DNA of 24,248 nt from Chara braunii. Taxonomy: Eukaryota; Streptophyta; Charophyceae; Charales; Characeae. Shown here one piece after another: positions 1 through 9,093 of the stretch. The notes under the pieces were generated by a model. It ran no database searches, was not told where the DNA came from, and saw only the letters and a list, made by a program, of their open reading frames with translations. The translations under genes and the position numbers were made by a program. Positions within the stretch are counted from its first letter, which is position 1. Every line of letters starts with the position of its first letter. The stretch lies in assembly GCA_003427395.1 (NCBI GenBank), contig BFEA01000555.1:502664-526911 (forward strand). Reading direction: 5' to 3'.

Positions 1-294
1 GGGAACAGACTTTACCGAGTGTGTGTGGTTGCTGAGTTTTTTTTTTTTTTTTTTTTTTTTTGGAGAAACACGGCACTTTTCATTCCAAATGAGACCACCG
101 GGGCCCCGGGAACACACCCCTACATATCAACCCGGTTCATCATAGAAGATCACATACCTTCAGGGCGTCCAAGTAAGCCAAGGAATATCATCTGGGCCCA
201 CAACCTTCCCCCCCCTACCCCCTCCTTCGACCCCAGGCCCCGGTACCGCCCCTTCATCCTCGGATCTCCTTTTATCCTCTCTCTTTCTCTCTCC
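1..294. other. Non-coding stretch with poly-T run
   Basis: The only open frame here is a poly-Phe reading of the T run at about 38-60 followed by Pro-rich sequence, so I do not call a gene. A 12-bp palindrome CCGGGGCCCCGG lies near 98-109, and a pyrimidine-rich (CT)n-like tract ends the stretch. Confidence 0.6.
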
Positions 295-464
295 CTTTTA
301 AATTTATTGTTTTAGTTCGGCTATTCTGGCCGAGATCCCCCTGTATAGCCTTAGGAGTAGTAGTAGGTAGGTAGTCTCTCTTTTAAATTTATTGTTTTAG
401 TTCCGCTATTCTGGCCGTGATCCCCCTGTATAGCCTTAGGAGTAGTGGTAGGTAGGTAGTGAAA
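295..464. repeat. 85-bp tandem duplication
   Basis: Two head-to-tail units of 85 bp start with CTTTTAAATTTATTG at 295 and 380 and end in GTAGGTAGGTAGT. They differ at a few positions (for example TTCGGCTATT against TTCCGCTATT). A diverged third copy of the 3' half (CCCCTGTATAGGCTTAG ... GGTAGGTAGTGAAAG) lies at about 2236-2277. The unit is therefore a dispersed repeat and not only a local duplication. Confidence 0.85.
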
Positions 465-559
465 GAAATATAGGTTTTCCATGCCATGGCAGGACGCCAG
501 TCAGGTGAGAGAAAAATACATGGCTGTCCCCTGATGAAGGAAAAAAAATAAATTGCACC

Positions 560-616
560 AAGGCTATCAGGCCACCCTAAGGCTATCAGGCCACCCTAAG
601 GCTATCAGGCCACCCT
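560..616. repeat. 19-bp x 3 minisatellite
   Basis: Three perfect consecutive units AAGGCTATCAGGCCACCCT. A degenerate further piece (GGGCTGAATAGGCCACC) follows. Confidence 0.9.
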
Positions 617-1010
617 GGGCTGAATAGGCCACCGTTGTCAGATTAGACGCAATATTGAATTTACCTGGGCTGGTTAGTCCGATGATAATACCTCAAGGCC
701 ATCGCCCTTTTAAAAAAAATAATAAAAAAAATGACTGCATCTCATGCTTTAACTGCTTCTGCAGAATCTGCACGAGATTCTGAAATTTGGAAACCTCGAT
801 AGCTTCGCTGGCTACATGGCACCACCAGCATGGCAGCCTGCTGTACGTTGTTCAATGAACGTAAGCATGCATGCACGTAATTTCGCGCGTGTGCATGCCT
901 GTAGCAGAAACGGCCGCAGCGCTTGAAGCAAGCCCAGACAGAGCGCGCTGCTGAGCCACTATTGTTGATTTTTTTTGTCATCTGCACCCTGGTGGCTGCG
1001 TCGAGAGTGT
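617..1010. other. Non-coding stretch, no feature recognised
   Basis: Mixed-composition sequence with short A-rich runs near 711-731. Open frames on both strands are short and show no recognisable motif. Confidence 0.5.
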
Positions 1011-1073
1011 TTTTTTTTTTTTTTTTTTTTTTTTTGGGAGCGTCATTCTTGTTCCTTTTTTTTTTTCTTTCTT

Positions 1074-1122
<49 letters not shown>
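1011..1122. repeat. Interrupted poly-T tracts
   Basis: T runs at about 1011-1035 and 1057-1122, the latter more than 40 nt without interruption, broken by a few C and G. They create spurious poly-Phe and poly-Lys frames on the two strands. They could be the A-tail of a minus-strand retroposon, but I cannot define its body. Confidence 0.85.
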
Positions 1123-1127
<5 letters not shown>

Positions 1128-1143
1128 AAAGTCGAAATGTTCA

Positions 1144-1487
1144 AGAGGCTCGCCACACAGGCTGTTGAAAACCCGGTTTTGGACAATTTTGCATCGCGGC
1201 TCAAAAAACTTTCGATAGTTGTCAGAATGGTCCTTTCGACAGCAGCCCTCCAGCAACCGTTTCCCGTCCGCCTGGCCATGACCTTTCGAAAATTGCGTTT
1301 GAATTTGCGTTGTCAGGGACTGTTCCGTCAACTTCCGTGAAACCCGTCCGCCTGGCCATGACCAAAAACCTTGCCCCTCGACAGCCTGTGTGGCGAAGGG
1401 GGGGTAAACTGTAGACGGCCAACTTTCGAATTTTTCTGACACCTGTCGAAACTTTTTGAGTTTCGACAGCCTGTGTGGCGAGCCTCT
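1144..1487. mobile_element. Foldback/MITE-like element, 27-bp TIRs
   Basis: The ends at 1144-1170 and 1461-1487 are inverted copies of each other, beginning AGAGGCTCGCCACACAGG, with one mismatch in 27. The arms continue as an imperfect inverted repeat: CTCAAAAAACTTTCGATAG on the left matches the reverse complement of the right arm. A third partial copy of the terminal motif (CGACAGCCTGTGTGGCGA) lies at about 1379-1396. An internal 21-bp direct repeat starting CCCGTCCGCCTGGCCATG occurs near 1264 and 1344. There is no transposase frame and no clear target-site duplication. Calling it a mobile element is inference from structure. Confidence 0.65.
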
Positions 1488-1535
1488 AAACCTGATCTGA
1501 ACAGCAGAGGATTCATGTCCTTCTTTTCTTTTTTT

Positions 1536-1559
1536 GGGTGGGTGGGTGGGTGGGTGGGG
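1536..1559 (+). repeat. (GGGT)n G-quadruplex tract
   Basis: Six G-runs of three or four separated by single T (GGGTGGGTGGGT...GGGG), preceded by a T run. This is the classic sequence for a very stable parallel quadruplex. It lies between two foldback elements. Confidence 0.85.
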
Positions 1560-1662
1560 ATACACCCCTTGTGTGGCTACGCATTTGATATTTGAAATAA
1601 AATCATCAAACAAAAGTAGATTTGTGTTAAAATGATAACTCGTCCCCTCGCAGCTGCGCCCT

Positions 1663-1828
1663 GGGGCCAAGTCCCACTAGCAGCGTTGAGCTACCTCAAA
1701 GCCTGAATGTGGACGCTTTTTCAGAGATGTGCAGAAATGGCGTTGAGTTTCCTGAACTGCACGTCTCCACAAACACGTCCAGATCCAGGCCTTGAGGTAG
1801 CTCAACGCTGCTAGTGGGACTTGGCCCC
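1663..1828. mobile_element. Near-perfect 166-bp foldback element
   Basis: The arms 1663-1705 and 1786-1828 are inverted copies with one mismatch in 43 and begin GGGGCCAAGTCCCACTAGCA. The symmetry continues inward with lower identity (GCCTGAATGTGGACG on the left against GCCTGGATCTGGACG from the right) almost to the centre near 1745. The whole unit would therefore snap back into one hairpin. It has no coding capacity and no obvious target-site duplication. Confidence 0.75.
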
Positions 1829-2207
1829 TGCTCCACTGCTATAGCACGTGCGCTTCAACTGATCCTTGGAGTTTTTTTTTTTTTTTTTTTGCCGTTAATG
1901 CCGAAGCGTCTGGCGGCCTGAGGGAGGGTGCTTCTCGATCACGGACTCATCCTGGGGGCGCAACGCCAGTAGGGGAGCCTGACCCTTCCTGGTCTGCACT
2001 GCAGACCATGTGCACTCATATCGAAGCGGAGCACAGTTCACAGGCAAGGAGCGGTAATGAGCTGGAGGGTGGGGAAAGTAGATGGGAGGCGCAGATACAG
2101 GCAAAATGCTGGGTCTAGCTGCCCGCACCCCCCCCCCCTTCCCACACTGGCGGCCCCACTTGACTCTCTGACCACCGCCCATGGGGCCCCAACATGAATC
2201 CCCTTAA

Positions 2208-2277
2208 TTTTGAGAGGTAGCTATGCTTGCAGGGGTCCCCTGTATAGGCTTAGCACTAGTTGCAGGTAGGTAGTGAA
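2208..2277 (+). repeat. Diverged dispersed copy of the 85-bp unit
   Basis: It shares CCCCTGTATAG, the adjacent CTTAG and the terminal GGTAGGTAGTGAAAG with the tandem units at 295-464. That gives the family a common 3' end followed by an A-rich stretch (about 2282-2322). Confidence 0.6.
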
Positions 2278-2383
2278 AGGTGAAATTAAGAAAATAATAT
2301 AACTTAGTTAAAAAAGAAAAACCACAAGGGCGGGTGCTGTTCAGTTCCTGTTGTACCTGTATAGGCCACAGCTGGAGGGTGTG

Positions 2384-2476
2384 TTCTTCTTCTTCATTTC
2401 TTCATTTCTTCATTTCTTCTTTTCTTCTTCTTCTTCTTCTTCTTCTTCTCCTTCTTCTTCTTCATCTTCTTCTTCA
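2384..2476. repeat. (TTC)n microsatellite
   Basis: An imperfect TTC tract with CAT and CTC interruptions. It generates a spurious Ser/Phe-rich frame. Mirror-repeat purine/pyrimidine DNA of this kind can form triplex structures. Confidence 0.9.
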
Positions 2477-2810
2477 AAGGCCCTCTTTGATCTGGGTGGT
2501 ATGCTAAGGTGGATGTGGGAGACAGGAAGCCTCTTGATTGAGTCCTGGTGCGGCGCCAGGCGAACGCATGTTGAGCATGTATGTCCGTGTGGGTGTTCTT
2601 ATGTCATTCTGTTCTTGTTCATGGACGCATAGCGGCCAGTCTAACGCAATTACCAGTGTAAACCGCCAGCGCATGACCCCAGCCTTGCTTAAAGAGTCGC
2701 CTATGAAAAGTCTGGAGGTTGAACCGGCGGTGGGCGGGCAGCCGCCGAAAATTACCTGCGGCCCATAGCTGGATGTACTGGTGGTTTCAGAGCTTGCTTA
2801 GGTTGAATTA

Positions 2811-3288
2811 TCAGCGCCTAGCTCAGTTGGTAAGGGGATGCAAGTGGCATTCAGGAGGTCCTGGGTTCAATCCGCATCTGGGCAAGCTTTGTGGCGCCCG
2901 CCACCTAGAGATAGGTCGTTGGTCCCCCCTTGCGGCATTGAGCAGAGACTGCTGATGTTTGTAGGGGGAGGGGACCGGAGGGGAGGCACAGTGACTGGCC
3001 CATCGAAGAAGCTCGGTCCTGATGCTACCAACTGGCCGGTTTCGCCTAGCTTCTGAAGCAGCTATCGCACCTGCTGGTGGGTGCAGCTCCTGCATGTTCC
3101 CTGGTTGAACAAGGTAACCGTTGTGGCTGGTATTGGGTTCCCCCCCGTTTTACCTCCGCCAGTGTTGGGAAATTACGAGGTTTAGCCACTTCCCAAAGAA
3201 ATCGGGGGTGGGACACAGGGTCAGCAATGTCCCATAAATCTGAATTTTATAGTGCCGCGAGTGAAAGGAAAAAGGGGAAAAAAAAAGA
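2811..3288 (+). mobile_element. tRNA-derived SINE with A-rich tail
   Basis: The head carries a pol III A-box-like TAGCTCAGTTGGTAAG (2819-2834) and a B-box-like GGTCCTGGGTTCAATCC (2857-2873), spaced as in a tRNA. The acceptor-stem halves do not pair well and no anticodon arm is evident. This is therefore a SINE head and not a tRNA gene. About 370 bp of unrelated body follows and ends in an A-rich stretch (about 3260-3288). The 3' boundary is inferred from that tail. Confidence 0.6.
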
Positions 3289-3395
3289 TGCTTGCTCTAC
3301 TGCAATGATGTCGGGCAGGATAGAGTAGTACTAGTCCAGGAGGCCGTGCTCACAATCTTCCTCCACAGAATGCACCTTATAGGTAAGGCGGTCAC

Positions 3396-3544
3396 TTTTT
3401 TTTTTCTTTTTTTTTTTCTTTGTTTTTTAACACACCCCTGGTGATGCTAGAGGTGCTGATATAATAAGCCACCTCTAGCACCCCCAGGCAGGTTCCATCT
3501 ATTAGTGGGGAGCAGCACCTGCTGGAAACCGGGTCCAGTGTCCC
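3396..3544 (-). mobile_element. Hairpin retroposon copy 1 (A-tailed)
   Basis: Read on the minus strand, it starts GGGACACTGGACCCGG at 3544. The shared two-hairpin core runs to about 3491. Next comes a third hairpin with perfect 11-bp arms (TGCTAGAGGTG 3445-3455, CACCTCTAGCA 3470-3480). It ends in a long interrupted A tail (the T tract 3396-3428 on the plus strand). This is the longest of the A-tailed copies in which everything from 5' end to tail can be followed. Confidence 0.6.
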
Positions 3545-3590
3545 TTACATTTTTGGGAGAAAAGGATCTGTCACATTCTTACGAGTCCTG

Positions 3591-3630
3591 TGTCCGTGAA
3601 TTGCTCAAGCTGTCCGTGATCTGCTCAAGC
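3591..3630. repeat. 20-bp tandem duplication
   Basis: TGTCCGTGAATTGCTCAAGC is followed directly by TGTCCGTGATCTGCTCAAGC, two differences in 20. Confidence 0.85.
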
Positions 3631-4180
3631 TGTGTTTTGTCAGAGGATTGTAAGGCTCATCACATGGGCACTTAGGGAAATGTATCCAGCCATTTTCACG
3701 GCCGGATCCATGTGCCCGTTTTTTTCCCATTCTATTCTCTTTTTGGAATCTGACAACCTGGTCAGAGGGCTGAGATGCCCTCATTGAGGGCACACTCACA
3801 CTACCACTTCCACGAATGTATACAACTGCAATCACGACCAAAGCTTTGTTTCCTTTTTTTTTTCTTCTTTTTTTCTGAGGTTCACAGCCGCAACTTTTCA
3901 ACTTTTTTTTTTTGTTCTTTCCGAGCCTGAGCAGAAAGTGCCCATGCTCTATTGTCGTTGTCTAGGGAAGCTGTCTCTGCAGGAGCAGTGGCTGAGGCTC
4001 TTCCAACCCTAATGGGAAGAGGCGTGCGTTGGCGTTGTATTCAATTTGTAATTTGAGCCTTGGGCACTGGGCCCCCACGTTAAAAAAAGAAAAAGAAAAT
4101 GGAGTGGTACCCAGGCTCGGCAAACTCGGAGCGCAGTGAAATTCAGGCTCGGGAAAAACAGGCTCGGAGGTACTAGTGGT
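3631..4180. other. Non-coding stretch with a possible degenerate SINE
   Basis: T-rich runs lie at about 3855-3872 and 3903-3913. A perfect-arm hairpin (CTCTTCC/GGAAGAG) sits near 3998-4020, and an A-rich tract at 4081-4100 could be the tail of a short plus-strand retroposon starting near 3963. The octamer AGGCTCGG occurs three times between 4113 and 4168. No gene is supported. Confidence 0.35.
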
Positions 4181-4192
4181 TTAAAGGGACAT

Positions 4193-4245
4193 CCTCCAAT
4201 CTATTCGTGGGGAGCAGCACTTGCTGGGAACCGGGCCAGCGTCCC
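4193..4245 (-). repeat. Hairpin retroposon copy 2
   Basis: Minus-strand core beginning GGGACGCTGGCCCGG at 4245 and containing GCTGCTCCCCACGAATAG. The second stem is close to the family (GGAGG instead of GGAGC). No A tail follows, so this copy is probably 3'-truncated. Confidence 0.75.
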
Positions 4246-4409
4246 ATTCAAGAACACATTGAAAAAATGAGAAGTTTATGAAGAAATCCTTGAGATACCG
4301 GCTGGGGGCCAAAAGACAACTGTGTAATCTACACAAGAACACTGAAATTATCTGTCCCCCAAAGTTCGGATCAAAGAAGCATTCTGGACGAAAAAAACAC
4401 CTGCTTTAG

Positions 4410-4740
4410 GGCGCCTTTCAGCAGCCCAACCCTACCTGCCTCACCCCTATATCCCGATGCCCAATCTCTACAAGGCCTCATGCCCCCAACTGCAAGGTTA
4501 CAGAGTGGCACGACCCACCCCAGAACCCCCCCCACCTGCTAGGCCACTCGACAAAGCGAAGCGCCGCGGCTCCGGCCAGCATTGACTAGGCACCGGCTCA
4601 CCAAAAGACACTGGAGTGCCTTCCACCCTCGACAACTCCCCAGATCTCTCTACCAGGTCTCATGCCCTCGTACAGCTCGAGTTACAGGGCAGCACGACCA
4701 AGGGCCAGCACCGACCAGCGTCGTTCTGGCCTTGTCTTTT
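4410..4740. repeat. Diverged ~180-bp tandem repeat, C-rich
   Basis: The block around 4460-4525 (ATCTCTACAAGGCCTCATGC, then TTACAGAGTGGCACGACC) is repeated about 180 bp later around 4642-4703 (ATCTCTCTACCAGGTCTCAT, then TTACAGGGCAGCACGACC). The plus-strand frames over it are Pro/His/Ser-rich and do not look coding. Confidence 0.5.
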
Positions 4741-5037
4741 CGCAAACCACTGGGACTCAGGACTAAGGCAAATAACAGTCAAGCCACCAATCAGCACCAT
4801 AGCTGTAGATCCCATCATCCATCCCCTTCATGCATTGGTTGCAGATATCCCCCCCTAAATCCCCCTGAACCCTACTCCGGCACCACGATGAAGCCACCAT
4901 CTCCACCGCTGTTTTACCCTATTTCAATCGCACAGGATAGCCCCTTCGCCGCAGAGCGCGTCATCTCCCGCCGTCACAGCCACCACAAACCCCTGCCTCC
5001 AGCACATGCTTTTTTCAATTAGGAAAATTTAGGAAGC
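4741..5037. other. Non-coding C-rich stretch
   Basis: C- and A-rich sequence continuing from the tandem repeat. A long plus frame crosses it with heavy Pro/Ser/His bias and no motif. I see no gene. Confidence 0.4.
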
Positions 5038-6150
5038 AGTCCAGTTGATGTGGCTCAGTGGTTAGAGCACCGGTTGGAAATGTGCATTGTGGTATGAGGT
5101 TGCGGGTTCCAAACTCAATTGCAACCTTGTGCATGGACAGCGGCAGGGCGTTAGATTGACACACGGCTGGACACACTCCCTTGGGCTGACACATGGTACT
5201 ATTACAGACACTGCCTGTGCACCGCCCAAATGGGTTGCTTGGGGGTGTTGGTCTTGGGTGTTCTGTTGATCTCCCCAGTCTGGCATATCACACGTTCGTG
5301 CCATTTCCACGAGCCGTTCACATGGTAGAGTCATACGATTATATGTTTCAAGGTTACGGGTTTGAGCTTGGCTCGGATCTGGGGGGGGTCCTTGTCCAGC
5401 TTACCCCGTTCTCTCTTCGATATACACACAATGTCATGCTGCTGCCTATACATCTCGATACATTGATTCACAGAGCACACACAGCCTTCGGGCATATACA
5501 TAGCTTGTGAATTGTACATGGCCTATGGGCTACATACACAAGTTTCCACACATAGTGCTGTAGGCATATACATAGCTTGCGAATTGTACATGGCCTACGG
5601 GCTACATACACAAGTTTCCACACATAGTGGTGTCTGTACACCTTCATACATAGATACATGAAGCATACACAGCCTGCGGGTATACACATACATTTCGAAC
5701 TACACAACTATCAGATTGGGTGGGGTCTAGTATCTGCGGTAGGGACAGGTATGGGCCACAGGAGTTCCTACTGATATTCGGGTAGAACTATCTAGTGGCT
5801 ATATATAAGGCTTAGACCCTGGGGTAAGGGTAGGGGTATAAGTCACTTGGGCCAGACTGAGTCCGAGTTCCGCCTGTCCTTGGGTAAGCTAGGGGAAGGA
5901 CGGTAAGACTGCTTCAATGGGTGCTACCCTGTCTGAAACCTAGGGCCCAGAGTCTCTTGGGGCCTGTAGTAGATTGCTTGGGCCTGGCGTCCGAAGTTCC
6001 CGTTCGACAAGGCTCGTTCGATTCCGCTTCCACCAGGGCTGGGCAACCTATCAGCCCTGGTGCCTATCACTGCTGTTCGGTCCAAGTTACCTGCCCATTG
6101 GTAGGGTAATGGTCCTGAGTGCTGGTCACACTGAGGTAGGATAGTGGGAT
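5038..6150 (+). mobile_element. tRNA-headed ~1-kb element, copy 1
   Basis: It starts AGTCCAGTTGATGTGGCTCAG, the same as copy 2 at 14155. A tRNA-like head has an A box (TGGCTCAGTGGTTAG, 5051-5065) and a B box (GCGGGTTCCAAAC, 5102-5114). About 240 bp further a second tRNA-like module has CACATGGTAGAGTC and GGTTACGGGTTTGAGC (about 5351-5367). The 3' part (CTGTTCGGTCCAAGTTACCTG near 6074) is conserved in copies 2 and 3. Similarity to copy 3 continues to about 6150. It has no coding capacity. The element looks like a composite, dimeric tRNA-derived retroposon and is unusually long for a SINE. Confidence 0.65.
5491..5634. repeat. 72-bp x 2 minisatellite inside the tRNA-headed element
   Basis: Two 72-bp units start GGCATATACATAGCTTG at 5491 and 5563 with very few differences. 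A third fragment (GGTATACACATACATTTCG) follows near 5678. The element copy at 14155 carries a single diverged unit here, so this is a copy-specific expansion. Confidence 0.85.
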
Positions 6151-6860
6151 AGGGGGTGCGGTAAGAGTGTTGACGTGAGGGTGGGATGGGAGGTGGTCTC
6201 ATATTCTGCTCCAGGTGATCACTGTGTACACAGTGACTGGCCTCTACTCTACCATGGAAGCACGGGCACAAAAAATCCCGAAAAATCACATGAACATTTC
6301 AGCGCCCACTATTCCCACAGGGAGAGGGGAAGAGAGGCAAAAACCACCCTCTCTACCCATGGAATACTCCGGCGCCTATTGAAGTCGCAGTTACATATAA
6401 AAGGGTCACAAGAGCGAAATGGATTACTCCTCTCCCCCAAAAGGCAAACCCCTGTCTGTTCACTGCCTCGGCGGGGAGGCGCCCCCTCAACTCCTCACCC
6501 CAGTTCAGAACAACCCCCAGAATACCCCTCCTGCTCCCTCAGTCGCATACAGTACCCCCTAAAGTGCCCCCCTGTAATACTACAATGATAATAAAAAAGG
6601 CCTGGAAGCCCGTCCTTTCAAGATTTGGCAGGTAGTTGAATTGGTTGGGCTCAAAAGAAATAATAGTCAGCTCCCGCAGAGAAACAACTTCGTTCTGCTA
6701 AACCTTCCGATCTTTTTGCTCATTCTCCACAATAATTATTATACCCACAACAAAGCTGCAGCTCTTGGAGCCTACATAACATAGCCAACAGGCGAAGAAA
6801 GGTCTCAGATCACCGATCTGAACATGACAGCTTCTTCTGTTGTCCAAAGGACCAAATGAA
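6151..6860. other. Non-coding stretch
   Basis: A perfect TATA-like TATAAAAGG lies near 6399-6407, with no supported gene downstream. The open frame at 6175-6588 is Ser/Pro/His-rich without motifs and I do not call it. I see nothing else of note. Confidence 0.4.
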
Positions 6861-6863
6861 CGC

Positions 6864-6929
<66 letters not shown>

Positions 6930-6952
6930 GTGTGTGGGTGTGTGGGTGTGTG
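6861..6952. repeat. (CG)9(TG)n alternating tract
   Basis: An uninterrupted purine-pyrimidine alternation of about 67 bp: CG repeats (6861-6878) pass directly into TG repeats (to about 6927), then into TGTGGG variants (to 6952). It is a strong candidate for Z-DNA. Confidence 0.95.
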
Positions 6953-7640
6953 TTTTCTTTAGTTTGGCACTAATGCCAAAAAGAAGCAGCAATTGAGCAA
7001 GTAACCCAAACTTTAAGGTGGGACAAGTCCTTCATCAAGTACCCTTTTGCACGGCACTGACGAAAGGGGAGCGGATGCGCTGCCGATATACCCAAGAAGA
7101 GGCAGGCGATGGAGCACATTTAAAAAAAAAAAAAAAAGGCAGGCGGAATCGCCCCATGGATTGTCAACCAGAAGATACTGGCATGCTCGGCATCCCTTTC
7201 AAGTTGTACGCGATGTACGTAGACATGTGTCGTGCGGCCTGCGTACTACACATGAGTTTTTTGCGGGCGAAGCTGTGGTGGTGACACACTTTTAGTTTGA
7301 AATAGTCAAGAAAAGACAAAGTGGCACCGGTGTCATGGTGTGAGTTCCAAAATGAGCAAGTTTTAATTTACGGGGGGTCTAAAATTGCGCTAGTCACTAC
7401 CCGCGGTGGCGCTTGGCAGATTTAGGGGATCGGCTTTTTTGCTCCATTTCGGGAACTGCTAAAGTTTGCCTATTCTGAACGTTGGGTGTGACTCCAACCT
7501 ACTTGGCCCCGTTTTTTTTGTACGCTTTTGTACGCCGGTACAAAACAGCTTTTTTTTCCTTCGTCTTTTTTTTTTTCGCTTTTGTTTTCTTTAATCTCAA
7601 AATGGTCGCGAATTACACTTTCTGTCTGAGGCAAAAGTAG
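6953..7640. other. Non-coding stretch
   Basis: It contains an A run at about 7122-7137 and T runs near 7510 and 7550-7575. Frames at 7018-7295 are shadows of each other through the A run and show no domain. No gene is supported. Confidence 0.4.
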
Positions 7641-7720
7641 TTCATAATGCCGCTACCGGGGATTAAGCGGGAAGCTGGCGCCATAGCGCTCTGCTTCCGT
7701 GACGCATGCGCGATTACGGT
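7641..7720 (+). promoter_or_regulatory. Possible TATA-less promoter cluster
   Basis: Within about 20 bp lies CTTCCGTGACGCATGCGCG, which combines an ETS-like CTTCCG, a CRE-like TGACGCA and a GCATGCGC palindrome. It sits 70 bp upstream of an ATG-started frame at 7771. The factors that read these motifs differ between lineages, so function is speculative. Confidence 0.2.
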
Positions 7721-7770
7721 TTCTTTCTGTAGAATGCGGAGTTCGCACGCCATATCCCAGGGCGCTTAGC

Positions 7771-8010
7771 ATGGGAGAGACGTGTGACATAGCCGTCGAG
7801 TTTCAATGTGAACTCGAGCACTTCGTGATAAGGACTTGTCCCAGGGTCGGGGGAGGAGAGGCGGGGCTGTATCAGACAGAGGAGAACTGTTCTGTGCAAG
7901 ACTACAAGGAACCATTGAACACTTACGAATACGCTGAACCGAAGGACGCTGCTTTGGCAGTGGGCTTCCTATGGAACCTGTTGGTGCATCTAGCGGATGT
8001 TAGAGGCTAG
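7771..8010 (+). CDS. Hypothetical 79-residue ORF, possible first exon
   Basis: The frame starts at ATG 7771 (open upstream to at least 7699) and ends at TAG 8008-8010. The product begins MGETCDIAVEFQCELEHF and has balanced composition with four Cys, ending in a hydrophobic stretch (LAVGFLWNLLVHLADV). I recognise no family. Support is a non-repetitive composition and the promoter-like motifs just upstream. It could equally be chance, or an exon whose splice sites I cannot place. Confidence 0.25.
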   Translation: MGETCDIAVEFQCELEHFVIRTCPRVGGGEAGLYQTEENCSVQDYKEPLNTYEYAEPKDAALAVGFLWNLLVHLADVRG

Positions 8011-8289
8011 ATTCACTTCATTGGGGAATCGGAGGAACGGCTTTTTTTGGGGCCGTTCTCACTACGAGACGCCCTTCTCTAAGACTGGTGGAGAAGAGGG
8101 AGGATACCTGCTCGCTGCAGAGGTGGATATCAAGATTTGGACAAGTTACAAAGGCAGGTGATCCCCTGCAGGTGAATGCTTAGTACTTCCAGCGGATGAA
8201 GGCTGAGTAGAAGCCGAGAGGAGCTGGGAGTTTTCTGGAGAGCTTCTGGATACTAACAAAAGCTAAACTTAAGCGGCAAGTTTCCTAAT

Positions 8290-8598
8290 ATGGAGTTAAA
8301 CGTGGGGTGCTGGAACTGCGGAATCCGATGTGAACTAAGATGGGCCTGTGTGATAGGCCAGTGCCATCAGGATGATGGGGCTCAAAACAGTGATGGTGAG
8401 GCAGTGAGAGAGAAAGCTGCGGTATAAGTTGGGGGCATGGAAAAGGGTGAAACAAAGATAATTCAGGTGGAGAACCGTAAAAAGGGTGAACATCATGGAG
8501 AATATCATCAGGAAGGTCAACAAGAGGATATTCAAGATCAATACATCTGTGGGGAGGCAAGGGAGTATGCACTTATCAAAAGAATGATGTCGATCTGA
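8290..8598 (+). pseudogene. Hypothetical Cys-rich ORF with one in-frame stop
   Basis: From ATG 8290 the frame encodes a Cys-rich start (CWNCGIRC, then two further Cys and CH within 20 residues). It meets TAA at 8425-8427 and continues open in the same frame through an ATG at 8437 to TGA 8596-8598. The second part is Glu/Gln/Lys/His-rich. The Cys spacing resembles a small zinc-binding module but matches no family I can name. It may be a decayed gene, an exon pair or chance. The purine-rich DNA here also opens long antisense frames, which weakens the case. Confidence 0.2.
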
Positions 8599-8923
8599 AG
8601 ATTACAGAAGATGATTTTCACAGTTTCGAGGGCGAAACAGTCCGTCGTAAGAGCTATAATGGTAAAATAGATGAATCTGGCGATGGAGCAGGTCCGGATC
8701 ACAAGAATCAGACACGAGTTTCAATGATGAATCGGTAAAATTGAATGCAGGGGGTGAGATAGTAAGTGGTGATACGAGTTTCAATGATGATAATATGAGT
8801 AGTGTGGCCCGGAACAGGATCATGTGGCATGATCGGGTGGCACGAAACAATATCATAATGGTGTGGCAAGATTGGATCGCTCAAACCTGGTAGGGGAGGG
8901 CATGGGACTGAAAAATCCCTTGG
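8599..8923. other. Degenerate repetitive stretch
   Basis: The block ACGAGTTTCAATGATGA occurs at 8713-8729 and again 60 bp later (8773-8789). Short GTGGCA(T/C)GA-type units recur around 8828-8870. No gene is supported. Confidence 0.45.
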
Positions 8924-8924
8924 T

Positions 8925-8959
<35 letters not shown>

Positions 8960-8960
8960 G

Positions 8961-9020
<60 letters not shown>

Positions 9021-9021
9021 N

Positions 9022-9091
<70 letters not shown>
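8925..9091. repeat. (CA)n followed by (GA)n microsatellite
   Basis: A CA tract (8925-8955) runs through CAGA variants into a GA tract (about 8964-9091) with one undetermined base at 9021. The length is likely polymorphic or mis-assembled. The GA part is polypurine/polypyrimidine and could form a triplex. Ser-Leu and Arg-Glu frames over it are artefacts. Confidence 0.95.

Positions 9092-9093
<2 letters not shown>

Noticed and set aside
19-315. Open frame with poly-Phe run
   Set aside because: It is created by a T homopolymer and pyrimidine-rich sequence, with no domain or codon bias.
978-1670. 230-codon minus-strand frame
   Set aside because: It owes its length to poly-Lys from the T tracts and crosses a foldback element and the GGGT tract, so it is not a gene.
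2819-2884. Functional tRNA gene
   Set aside because: The A and B boxes are good, but the acceptor stem and anticodon arm do not fold as a tRNA. It is a SINE head.
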